64,000 nt of DNA from Hexactinellida sp. DTS-2022 (lineage: Eukaryota; Porifera; Hexactinellida), in the NCBI GenBank assembly GCA_028753945.1, contig JAPNXP010000001.1, forward strand, positions 9,042,501-9,106,500, written 5' to 3'. Below, piece after piece: positions 22,605 to 32,500 of the stretch; the stretch's first letter is position 1, and each line of letters starts with the position of its first letter. The position numbers and the translations under genes are program-made. The notes beneath the pieces were generated by a model. The model searched no databases. It was not told the DNA's origin and worked only from the letters and a program-made list of their open reading frames with translations.

Positions 22605-25600
22605 ATGTTGCCAGAGTTTACCAGTTATCCCAGACGGAACAAACCACGGACCATCCGGTATCTGGATGGAAGTGTCGGTCCAGAGCTCCAGTCTCGTGAC
22701 GTCATATTAGTATTCCTAATCGCGATTTCTTGCGAGTACTCAGGCTCTGATCCCCTCATATTCAATCAGCTGAACAGAGCTCTGCTGAAGATTCTATTTC
22801 TCACTGACTCGGGTTCTGACGTCAGAGCTTATCACGTCTGGAGCAAGTACCAAATTATTTATACTTTATCATAGGCGTAGGGTTGGTAGTGCCATGGCCA
22901 ATAATTTGTTGAAGGTATTCTTTATATTAATCTTAATGCAAATTATCCCAATAGGCACAATTCATCGTGACTTCAACCCCATAGGCCATACCAACCTCTA
23001 TACCGAGTGCACACCTCTGCATATTACAGTTATAATCTCTTGACACCTTTGTCCCACAGGTTTGTAGCTGGCCTGGAGAGAGAGACAGTTCCGCTCCATA
23101 ACCTCGATGACGTAATATCGCAACTAAAGACCCAACTGTCTAAACTAACCGAGGGCCACATGGCTGATTTAATGGAATTCTTCGGAGAGGTGGAGACCCT
23201 CATCGTCCCTCGCTCCCCGAAGCACCCAGTGCCTGTCTCCCCAGATTCTATTTTCGGACTCTTTCTGCGAAGATCCGTATTGCAGTTTAAGAACCAGAAG
23301 TTCTCCCAGCTGACTGGTCTATACCAGCAACTCAAGTAAGACTGTACACTCGGGAATGGGTAATAAATACATACATATTATCCGGGTGTACGTACTAACA
23401 GAATCTACCCCTAGCATTATATACATAAGGCAATGGCACTCAACTCAATTTTCTGGACCAGGGATTGGTTAGTACAGTATATTCAACTAAATATATGCAA
23501 ACCACTCCCAGAACTCTGTCGGTACCTGGTAGTATCTGCGGACAGAATAACTAAACACAGTATACATTTGTAATTACTGTATTTAATAGAATAAGTACCG
23601 CACTTCCCTAAATTATTAGTTTTAATCACAGCATGCTGTCCTTTATTCACGGCATGATGCAAAAAAAGCATGCTGTAAATACTAAATAAAGCATGCTGCA
23701 AAAAAAGCATGCTGTAAAAAAAGCATGCTGCAAAAAAAGCAAGCTGTAAAAAAAGCATGCTGCAAATAAAGCATGCTGTAAAAAAAGCATGCTGCAAAAA
23801 AAGCATGCTGTAAAAAAAGCATGCTGTAAAAAAAGCATGCTGCAAAAAAAGCATGCTGTAAAAAAAGCATGCTGTAAAAAAAGCATGCTGCAAAAAAAGC
23901 ATGCTGTAAAAAAAGCATGCTGCAAATAAAGCATGCTGTAAAAAAAGCATGCTGCAAAAAAAGCATGCTGTAAAAAAAGCATGCTGCAAATAAAGCATGC
24001 TGTAAAAAAAGCATGCTGCAAAAAAAGCATGCTGTAAAAAAAGCATGCTGCAAATAAAGCATGCTGTAAAAAAAGCATGCTGCAAAAAAAGCATGCTGTA
24101 AAAAAAGCATGCTGTAAAAAAAGCATGCTGCAAAAAAAGCATGCTGTAAAAAAAGCATGCTGCAAATAAAGCATGCTGTAAAAAAAGCATGCTGTAAAAA
24201 AAGCATGCTGCAAAAAAAGCATGCTATAAAAAAAGCATGCTGCAAATAAAGCATGCTGTAAATAAAACATGCTGTAAAAAAAGCATGCTGTAAAAAAAGC
24301 ATGCTGCAAAAAAAGCATGCTGTAAAAAAGCATGCTGCAAAAAAAGCATGAAAAAATAATTGCATTGCATAGTACATTTAGTTAAATATACTAACCAATC
24401 CCTGGCTCTAATGATATACATCTACAGTAGAACCTGTCTAATCCGACACCCGTTGGGATATGGAAAAAATGTCGGATTGCCAAATTGTCGGATTATGCAG
24501 GCTCTAATGCATAATCCGACACTCATTGGGAATCTGGGATAAGGAAAGTGTCGGTTCTGCTGGATTCCGGATTATGCAGGTTCTACTGCCTTTAGAATTG
24601 AGATTGAGGTAATATTCAGTCCACACGATGACGTCACGCTGCCCGATCACTCCCCCACCCCGACCCTCCCGCCGCCTCTCCTCAGTCTGATGGACTCCGG
24701 GGACTTCTACGCCGGGGTCAGGGAGATATACTCCCGGGGCGTGGCGGAGCACAAGGTGAACCTGCTCGAGCTGTCTCCTCAGGACGAGCCGCCCACCCTC
24801 CACACGACAGCCGACATCTGCCAGACCTCCCTCATGATGGCGCATCTCTACCACAGATACGGGTACAACAAGATGGCTCTCAGGTTCCTGAAGGAGGGCA
24901 TCCGTCTGGCGCACGAGCTGGGTCTCAAGGACCTCTCCAGGAACAGCGCCGACTGGCTCAAGGTAAGGTGGGTCCCTCTCCCAGCTGTGATAGCAGGCTC
25001 TTACTGCTGCCTGCAGGTGTATCTTAAGCTCAGCAGCCAGCCCCCAGACATCATAGAGGACGGCAACTACTACCTGGACACCCTGCTGGAGCAGCGCGTG
25101 CACAGACACGCCGCCGAGTGGAAGGACAGACAGGGCGCCAACAAGCCCGTCAACTGGGCCTCCGAGCTGCCCAAGGCCACCACCACAAAGTGTCTCTCCT
25201 GGGACAAGTTCGGGAAGGTGGACATGACCGGTCTGTCGAGCCAGCTGGTGCTGAGCTGTCTGGAGGGGCCGGGGGGCGAGTGGGACGGCCTCCTGGGACA
25301 CGAGAAGGCCCGGGCCTGCAACGCGGTTATCTTCATAGCCCGGATGCTGTGCTCCCGCGGGGGCTACCAGCCGGTGCGTACGCACTCGCACTTGTGTGTC
25401 TGTAATCAGCTGTTCTCCGCAGGCCCTGGCGCTGCTGGACAAGCTGCGGGCCCTCTGTCCCCTCAACACCTGGCTCTACGCGCAGACCTCGGAGGCTATG
25501 CTCGACATAGAGACCGAGAAGTGTCTGCTGGCCGGGGAGCTGAGGGAGGCCAGGAGACTCATCGTGCTGCTCTCGCCCTTCAGCCACATTCTGGCTAAGC

Positions 25601-26420
25601 TAAAGGAGGTGGAGATGCTGCTGGTGAAGAGCAGCGCAGCGGAGGCGTACAGCCAAATAACTAAGCTATCCAACACCAGGAGGTACGTACAGTGCTATTA
25701 TATTAATAACGGGTTCATATTCATATTATTGAGTTGCCATGTATTTGTATAGAATAGTGCAGTGGTTCCCACCCTGGGTTCAAGGACGGGTATAGACCAC
25801 ATAATGTTTGGTATTTGCTACAGGGGTCCACTGTTGAAAAAGGTTGGAATCCTTACAATAGCGTTGTTCTTGTTATACCAAATACATTTCTCAGAATGAA
25901 GACACAGGTGCACATGCGGTACCTCCTGGACCTGTCGCAAGCCTTCCTCCAGAGCTCCTCCCCCGCTCTCGCCCTCTCCCACCTCTCGCAGTGTCTCAGA
26001 CTCTCCCAGGCTGCCAAGGCCACGCACTTCTCCTGCTCCGCCCTAGTGCAGATGTCGCACTGCTTCCTGCTCATGGACAAGCCAAAGTTCGCCCTCAGCC
26101 TCCTGCGAGCCAACCGGCTGGAGATCATGGAGAGCGGGAGCGTGCTGGTGAGAGGGTGCGCACACTTCACTCTGGCGCAGGCCATCCTCCTGGACACGGG
26201 GGAGCTCCTGGCGGAGGAGGCGCGCGAAGAGACGCTGGACCTGCTCCGGTTGTCTCTGTCGGACTTCTCGGATTGCGGCGCAGTGCTGAAGCAGCTGGAC
26301 GTGCTGGCGGTGCTAGCGCGCCTCTACTTCCTGCTGGGGGACGGCTTCTCCGAGCAGCGAGAGCAGACCACAGATCAGCTGCTGCGGCTCTACAGGACCA
26401 CAGAGTTCCTAGAGAAGTGA
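22605..26420 (+). CDS. ANAPC5: anaphase-promoting complex subunit 5
   Basis: APC5 is a TPR scaffold subunit of the anaphase-promoting complex, the E3 ligase that drives mitotic exit. Six exons fit in phase: 22605-22846, 23060-23335, 24686-24962, 25017-25373, 25423-25682 and 25895-26420, giving 645 residues against about 755 in vertebrates. The N-terminal helical domain contains MEFFGEVETL and GLFLRRSVLQFKNQKFSQL, matching the family. TPR segments follow (MMAHLYHRYGYNKMALRFL; SSSPALALSHLSQCLRLSQA; MSHCFLLMDKPKFALSLL). The shortfall is mostly the central acidic linker, which the vertebrate protein has between exons 2 and 3 here. The intron at 24963-25016 is 54 nt, stop-free and in phase, so its retention would add 18 residues. 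The long second intron carries a repeat element. An acceptor-like TTATTTTCAG lies about 35 nt before the ATG. Confidence 0.88.
23414..24410. mobile_element. non-autonomous element (family B) with internal GCATGC array
   Basis: Lies in intron 2 of ANAPC5. The left arm (about 23414-23500) and right arm (about 24352-24410) share an inverted block around CCAGGGATTGGTTAGTA and TTCAACTAAAT. A related right arm lies at 31710-31796 in COPB1, next to the same 16-bp array. The two arms plus array therefore look like one mobile unit seen twice. No transposase and no clear target duplication. Confidence 0.6.
23651..24351. repeat. 16-bp GCATGC minisatellite array
   Basis: About 43 units of GCATGCTGTAAAAAAA or GCATGCTGCAAAAAAA, occasionally with AAATAAA. 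Each unit holds the palindrome GCATGC. The period of 16 keeps all - strand frames open, which explains long Phe/Leu/Cys-rich frames that are not genes. Confidence 0.95.
24425..24598. mobile_element. pogo/Tigger-like MITE in ANAPC5 intron 2
   Basis: Ends CAGTAGAACCTG and CAGGTTCTACTG are perfect inverted repeats with mirrored ATCCGACA / TGTCGG blocks. TA precedes the left end; the right flank is CC, so one copy of the TA target is mutated. Ends about 90 bp before the exon 3 acceptor. Confidence 0.75.
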
Positions 26421-26600
26421 CAACTAGTATTGGTTAATTGGTGTCAAATGATTGTTGATAGCAGCTAGATATTATTTGTATGTACTGGGTAAGGCCGAAG
26501 ACGCTTTTATGGATTATTTTCCATAAAAGATGGCTAGAGCCATCCACGATATCGAGCTACATACATAGTATAGCTGTAAAACCATTAGTTTATTTTTATT
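26421..26600. other. ANAPC5 3' flank
   Basis: AT-rich with no gene seen; grades into the integrase remnant. Confidence 0.4.
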
Positions 26601-27775
26601 CGTATTCAACTGTAAATGATCACAGAAAAGAATTCGAAAAAATAGTTGATGTGAAGATGAAAAATCTGGACCAAGTTAGAAATGCAAAAAATTATCAATA
26701 TGTTGGGTTATTGTCCTAAAACAAAAAGAGATGAGCGAGCGTTCAGTGCAAAATTTCCATCTTAAGCTTGTAATGTAAAAGAATTACGATACATTGTGTC
26801 ATTGACCCATTCTCGAAAGTAACTACAAACCGATCATTTCTAATGGTTCCGTTTGAATACTTATAGCTTATTTATTTGAGAAAATACATTTGTTTTGAGA
26901 GCTAATTGGATATCGAAGATGGAAATCTTTACATTCAAAAATTAGAGAGCAAGGTTATTTCATAAATATTGAATTGGTGAAAAAATCACAAAATCACTTG
27001 TAACCAACCCGATATTATCTAACGAATTTGGAGCTAGAGGCCAAGTTGATCTCATAGATATGAGAACGAATCCAAATGCGGAATATAATTGGATACTCAA
27101 CTATCAAGATCATTTCACTAAATGGATAGTATTACGTCCACTGAAGAGAAAATGTTCTGTAGAAATCGCTCATACACTAACAACTGTTTTATATACTCTG
27201 GGTGCCCCTTGTACTCTCTGGGTGCCCCAAAGTGATAATGGGAAAGAATTTGATAACGATCTATTGTTAGATACTCTAAATCGATTAAGGTCATCAACAA
27301 AAATTATTCATAGTAAGCCAACGAGTTTACTTTATAATCAACATCAAATTGGGTAAGTGAACTATAAAACTACTGTACAGAGCGTTTGTAAGAATACTCC
27401 ATACAGAATCCTATATAACAGAGATCCGCCCAAAGGCTTACGTGATATTCATTTCCCCGAAGAATTGCACCCTTCTATTGACAGCGTTGAGATCTCATAG
27501 CATTAAATTCCTATTTCGACAATGAACCTGATGAGTACAATCTAGAATATCATAGTGCCAAGGTTACGATGAATCAAGAGGCGTATGAAACTTGATTAGA
27601 TGAGTATGACATCGAAATGAGAATTGATGCGAAGTCTTTAGGAGCAAGAGTTTATACGCTTCCTGAAATTACATCATGCCAAGTTTGTAACCTTTCGATT
27701 GGAGAAGAAATACTGTTTTTGTGATGTATGTAAATCAATTGGGCACAAACATTGCTTTAATTAACAGTGTCACCC
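26600..27775 (+). pseudogene. decayed DDE integrase gene of a transposable element
   Basis: A + strand relic, best seen at about 26999-27300: a leader SNEFGARGQVDLIDM-like motif, then YQDHFTKWIVLRPLKRK, and QSDNGKEF with the second catalytic Asp. These are hallmarks of the integrase core found in KRBA2-like proteins and related transposon integrases. Stops and frame changes follow. A later RDPPKGLRDIHFPEEL-like piece and a Cys/His-rich C-terminal patch (about 27670-27760) survive in broken frames. A short duplication of CTCTGGGTGCCCC near 27200 has inserted three codons before the DNG motif. It is not functional. Exact element class unknown. Confidence 0.7.
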
Positions 27776-28290
27776 CTAAGACTTAGAGGACAGTCTCATT
27801 AGCATGCTTTTTGTATGAAGTTGCGATGTACAAGTAATTTCCAACAAAGAAAACTCAACCTGCAGTACAACGAATACAAAAGCTTCAAGTAGACAATGCT
27901 TCTCAATGCAGCTTTAATTAGCCTGCACATCAGTCATATTATATTAGGTCAGCATTTGTTACCATTATGATGGTATGAGAAACGAGTAAATAGAATTAAA
28001 AGAATACTCAAAACATCCACGAAATAGTAAGGTCAACCTTATAGTCTATTTAATTAAGTTATTCCATGTTAATTGACCTATAACATAGGCATTGAGGTCG
28101 TTTTAGTACTCTGCGTTCCTAAATTAGTAGAAATATAAACTGCGATATGCCCTGGAAACTCGTTTTAAGCAAGCAGCAATGTAAATTTGGAATTTTGTTT
28201 ACATTTTCAACATGAAGGCAACAAATATACACACGTGGTTGTTGACAATATCCTATTACACTTTAGCTCTTACCAATTCCTCAATCAATT
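27776..28290. other. AT-rich stretch without recognisable features
   Basis: No gene, array or element end recognised between the integrase relic and the next MITE. Confidence 0.5.
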
Positions 28291-28445
28291 CCGGTGTAAG
28301 CACGCTTTGGGCTTGGGGACGCCCAGCGTTTTAGGGACCACGTCCCTATATCGCTAGTGTTTTAAACCCCAGGGGGGCCAAAACGCTAGCGATTTAGGGA
28401 CTGGATTCCTAAAACGCTGGGGTCCCCATAACGCGCTTACATCGG
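28291..28445. mobile_element. MITE, GTGTAAGC-end family, copy 2
   Basis: CCGGTGTAAGCACGC on the left and GCGCTTACATCGG on the right are inverted, with mirrored GCGTTTTAGG and CGCTAG blocks. It is the shortest full copy (155 bp) and shows the family without nested insertions. Confidence 0.75.
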
Positions 28446-28539
28446 ACATAAAATCATTGAGTTTAAATATTTGTACCTTGCAGGTTAATTATCTACGTAT
28501 ATGAGAAATTAGATGCCTAAATAAAAGCCATAAATGGTA

Positions 28540-28575
28540 AATCGCCAACATCTCCCGCGGGAGATGTTGGCGATT
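28540..28575. repeat. perfect 36-bp palindrome
   Basis: AATCGCCAACATCTCCCG followed directly by its reverse complement with no spacer, centred between 28557 and 28558. A partial echo (ACAACATCTCCC) follows at about 28598. It lies about 110 bp upstream of the SRCR gene start. Confidence 0.9.
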
Positions 28576-28686
28576 CGACACATCTCTCGATTGACAACAT
28601 CTCCCATAACATGTGTTCTAACTCTGGTCTGGCATTGAGAACTGACTCAGCTTATAGTTCCATGTTTATAGTTTATAGTTATAGCA

Positions 28687-29457
28687 ATGCAGTTGTCCAG
28701 TGTTCCACTGATACAGCTGTGTATCTTGTGTCTGCTGTCCCGCTCCTCCCAGCTGGAGAATGACGTCAGACTGTTTCCCCCCGCACCCTCTAACCTCACC
28801 AGGTACCAGCAGACCATTCTCCGGTTCCTGTCTGGCTCCCCGACCTTCCAGCTCGGAGTGCTCCAGGTGTATCTGAATGGGGAGTGGGGTAGCGTGTGCG
28901 ATGACAGCTGGAGCAGCGCGGACTCCCGGGTGGTCTGCTCCCAGCTCAACCTCAGCTACCCCCTCTCCTACTCGGAGCTCCCCTTCCTGCGGGGACTGGA
29001 GATAGAGTCTCCGTCTCACACCCCCATCTGGCTGGACGAGGTGGCCTGTGTGGGAGAGGAGAGACAGCTGGTGCAGTGCCCATCCCTGCCCCCAGGGGCT
29101 CATGACTGCACGCACTCGGAAGACGTTAACCTGATGTGTTCTGCTATTAACCTGGTAGGGATATATCAAGGGATCATAGCGGGTGTCGTTATACTGATGC
29201 TGTCGCTAAGTATCTGCTGTGTGTGCTGCTGCTGCTGCTGCTGTCCCTGCTGCCCCGTAGCCAGGTACTTCAGACCACCGAGAATACAGGCGGAACAAGA
29301 TGCCTCGCAAGAACAGACTTTGATAAGGAATAAAGAGTCCCCTAATTTGATAAGGAACAAAGAGTCCCTTATCCTAGAGTACCTCCCCTCGTCCACTCAG
29401 GAAGCTGCATACATACACCAGCTGAGCTCTGTAACCAACCCAAACGTGCAGTACTGA
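28687..29457 (+). CDS. single-pass membrane receptor with one SRCR domain
   Basis: Intronless frame of 256 residues. A signal peptide (about 1-21) precedes a single scavenger receptor cysteine-rich domain (about 46-152) containing GEWGSVCDDSW, SRVVCSQL and a VACVG motif. The cysteines are at 71, 84, 121, 131, 141 and 151, six in all, as in group A SRCR domains. A hydrophobic helix (about 160-180) runs into a dense cysteine cluster (177-189, eleven Cys in thirteen residues), a likely multiple palmitoylation site. The cytoplasmic tail has a direct repeat LIRNKES (212-218 and 221-227) and tyrosines that could be signalling sites. SRCR proteins bind extracellular ligands; the ligand here is unknown. 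COPB1 starts only 113 bp downstream on the same strand. ATG lies three bases after a TAG that could be a splice acceptor. Confidence 0.85.
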   Translation: MQLSSVPLIQLCILCLLSRSSQLENDVRLFPPAPSNLTRYQQTILRFLSGSPTFQLGVLQVYLNGEWGSVCDDSWSSADSRVVCSQLNLSYPLSYSELPFLRGLEIESPSHTPIWLDEVACVGEERQLVQCPSLPPGAHDCTHSEDVNLMCSAINLVGIYQGIIAGVVILMLSLSICCVCCCCCCCPCCPVARYFRPPRIQAEQDASQEQTLIRNKESPNLIRNKESLILEYLPSSTQEAAYIHQLSSVTNPNVQY

Positions 29458-29570
29458 TGCCTGCCTTGTATTCTCATTTTATATGTTGTGTTATTTTTAT
29501 AATTATTTTATGCATCTATAGATTTTTTACAACTCACGCCTATTATTATTTGGTACCGAGCTCTCTCTAG

Positions 29571-32500
29571 ATGGCAATAACCTCCGAACAGTCCTGCTAC
29601 ACTCTGATCGGCAAAGTTGACGACAGCGAGTCTGTGAATGAGCAGGGCCTCAAGCAGGACCTGGAGAATGGGAACGACAACGCCAAGATCGCTACAATGA
29701 AGCGAGTCATCCACTTGATGCTGAATGGAGACAAGCTGACCAGTCTGCTCATGACCGTCATACGTTTCGTGCTGCCCACTCAGAACCACACTCTCAAGAA
29801 GCTGCTCTTCATATACTTTGAGATTATCCCTAAGACCACTGCTGAGGGAAAGCTGCGGCATGAGATGATTCTGGTATTTGAATTATTTATTTGACGAGCC
29901 CTTTGTGGGCACTTTTTCGATAGTAAACACCATAATAAATATTGTTATTATAAATTTAGAAAACGAAATTCGTATTCAGCATAACTTGTTTACCTATTCA
30001 TGGCCTATGACCTATTATAACATTTGGAAGTTAGTCTTTATCTCACTTATAAAAGCGCGCTTTCGAATTCTCGATCACTTTAATACAACCCGGACAAACA
30101 AACGCGCTTAATAGAGCCACTGGTTAATAGATTTCTCCGCTTAATCGGGCCAAATCAACCTGGTTCGACTATTAAACTGAGTCAACTGTATGTATATCTA
30201 TATGTGTATTGATTGTTACCGTAGGTATGCGACGCCTACCGCAAGGACCTGCAGCACCCTAACGAGTTCGTGCGCGGCAGCACTCTCCGCTTCCTGTGCA
30301 AGCTGAGAGAGGCGGAGCTGCTGGAGCCGCTCATGCCCTCCATCCGCTCCTGTCTCGAGTACAAGCACCCCTATGTCCGGCGGAACGCGGTCCTGGCAGT
30401 GTTCACTATATACCAGCACTGCGACTCCCTCATCCCCGACGCTCCCGACTTGGTGCTGCGCTTCCTGGAGCAAGAGGGAGACCCCTCCTGCAAGAGGAAC
30501 GCCTTCCTAATGCTGCTTCACGTGGACGAGAGGAAGGCGCTGGACTACCTGGCAGCCTGTCAGGAGCAGGTGGCCATGTTCGGAGACATCATGCAGCTGG
30601 TCGTGGTGGAGCTCATATACAAGGTACAACACCAGTTTATGCATACGCAGTGTAACCTAGTTAGTACTGTTGTATGATATTTTTACTACCACTGATATTC
30701 TTTCTCACCTGAAGGTTTATTCTCAGTTAACCACATGTATAACCAATTTATAAGGATTAATGGAATACATAACAATATCACAATTTGATAGTATAATAAT
30801 TACTACAATATTTGTTGTCATTGTACAGTATCAATTTCTATTTTAAATTTAAATTAAATATTTTTCAGGAATTTCACGAGTCTTTTGATTGACTCGATGA
30901 CTCGCGAGTCACCACGACTCATCAAGTCAGACTCGGTGACTCGAGCAACGAATTTTGAACGAGTCAAATGACTCGGTGATCATGAAAAACCCTAATATTT
31001 TGTACCTGCTTGTTTGTCTAACAACTACATAGGTCGGCTAAGAAATTAGAACAGCATGCTTTATTTGCAGCATGCTTTTTTTACAGCATGCTTTTTTTGC
31101 AGCATGCTTTTTTTACAGCATGCTTTTTTTACAGCATGCTTTTTTTACAGCATGCTTTTTTTACAGCATGCTTTTTTTGCAGCATGCTTTTTTTGCAGCA
31201 TGCTTTTTTTACAGCATGCTTTTTTTGCAGCATGCTTTTTTTACAGCATGCTTTTTTTACAGCATGCTTTTTTTGCAGCATGCTTTTTTTACAGCATGCT
31301 TTATTTGCAGCATGCTTTTTTTACAGCATGCTTTTTTTGCAGCATGCTTTTTTTACAGCATGCTTTTTTTGCAGCATGCTTTATTTGCAGCATGCTTTTT
31401 TTGCAGCATGCTTTTTTGCAGCATGCTTTTTTTACAGCATGCTTTTTTTACAGCATGCTTTTTTTGCAGCATGCTTTTTTTGCAGCTTGCTTTTTTTGCA
31501 GCATGCTTTTTTTGCAGCATGCTTTTTTTGCAGCATGCTTTTTTTGCAGCTTGCTTTTACCATCTTTATAAAAAACTATTACATAAGTAGAAGTGTTGCA
31601 GTGTATTAGAGAACTTAGTGAGTACGCGTACACACCATTTAAGTTTGGTGTGTACGCTTACTCACCAAGTTCTCTAATACACTGCAACAGAAGCACCCTA
31701 GATCGAAGAATAATTGCATTGCATTTATTTAGTTGAATATACTAACCAATCCCTGGTCCAGGAAATTGCCTTATGTATAGAATGCAATATATTTGCAAAT
31801 GGAATGTATTCCATTACAATATCACAATCAAATTATTGTTAATCCTTTATAAATTGGTTATTCATGTGGTTAACACGCAATTATATTGAGTATAGATCTT
31901 GAGAAAAACAGGTGAGAAAGAATAACAGTGGTAGTAAAAATCTGATTGTACGAGTAAGAATTTCAAGCAATGAATCATTCATGGTCCTTGTATTAAAGTA
32001 GTAAAATCTCATACAACAGTACGAAGTTACGAACACCAAAATGCGTTCGCCTTATCCGGAATTCGTATTAACCGATGTCATTTGCATTGAAGATCTTGAA
32101 GGGGACTGAAATAGTGCTCATATTAACCGGTATTTCGTATTAACCGTGTCCGTACAAACGAGGTTCTACTGTACCTTTCATGACACATTAGTATGAACAA
32201 TGCCTTTAGGTATGTCACAAGAACTCGTCTGAGCGCGGCAGGTTCCTGCGGACCGTGTACTCCCTCCTGGGCAGCGGCTCCTCGGCCGTAAGGTACGAAG
32301 CTGCCGGGACCCTGGCCACTCTCTCCAACACGCCCACTGCCATCAAGGCGGTGGCCCAGTGCTACATCGAGCTGGTGGTCAGTGAGTCCGACAACAACGT
32401 TAAGATAATCGTACTGGACCGACTGAGGGCGCTGTGCAGCAAGGCCCCGCACCGGCGCGTGCTGCAGGGGATGATAATGGACCTGCTGCGGGCCCTGGAG

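Larger units (their letters stand above)
30668..32019. mobile_element. family A long-TIR element in COPB1 intron 2
   Basis: The left end CTGTTGTATGA and right end TCATACAACAG are inverted, followed by about 200 bp of imperfect mirrored arm (TTCTTTCTCACCTG / CAGGTGAGAAAGAA, TTAACCACATG / CATGTGGTTAA). The arms match the large element at 54830-63727. The middle holds a GACTC-rich patch, the GCATGC array and a foldback, so it has received other insertions. TA flanks both ends but may be chance. No coding capacity. Confidence 0.7.

Noticed and set aside
23651..24351. CRISPR-like regular repeats
   Set aside because: Units are contiguous with no unique spacers and the genome is animal.
23483..24377. 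Long - strand frames rich in Phe, Leu, His, Ala and Cys, and matching + strand frames at 31056-31609
   Set aside because: They are translations of the 16-bp GCATGC array, open in several frames at once, with no start context or family similarity.
26480..26719. 79-codon frame downstream of ANAPC5
   Set aside because: No start context or domain beyond a weak relation to the integrase relic's leader; treated as part of that relic.
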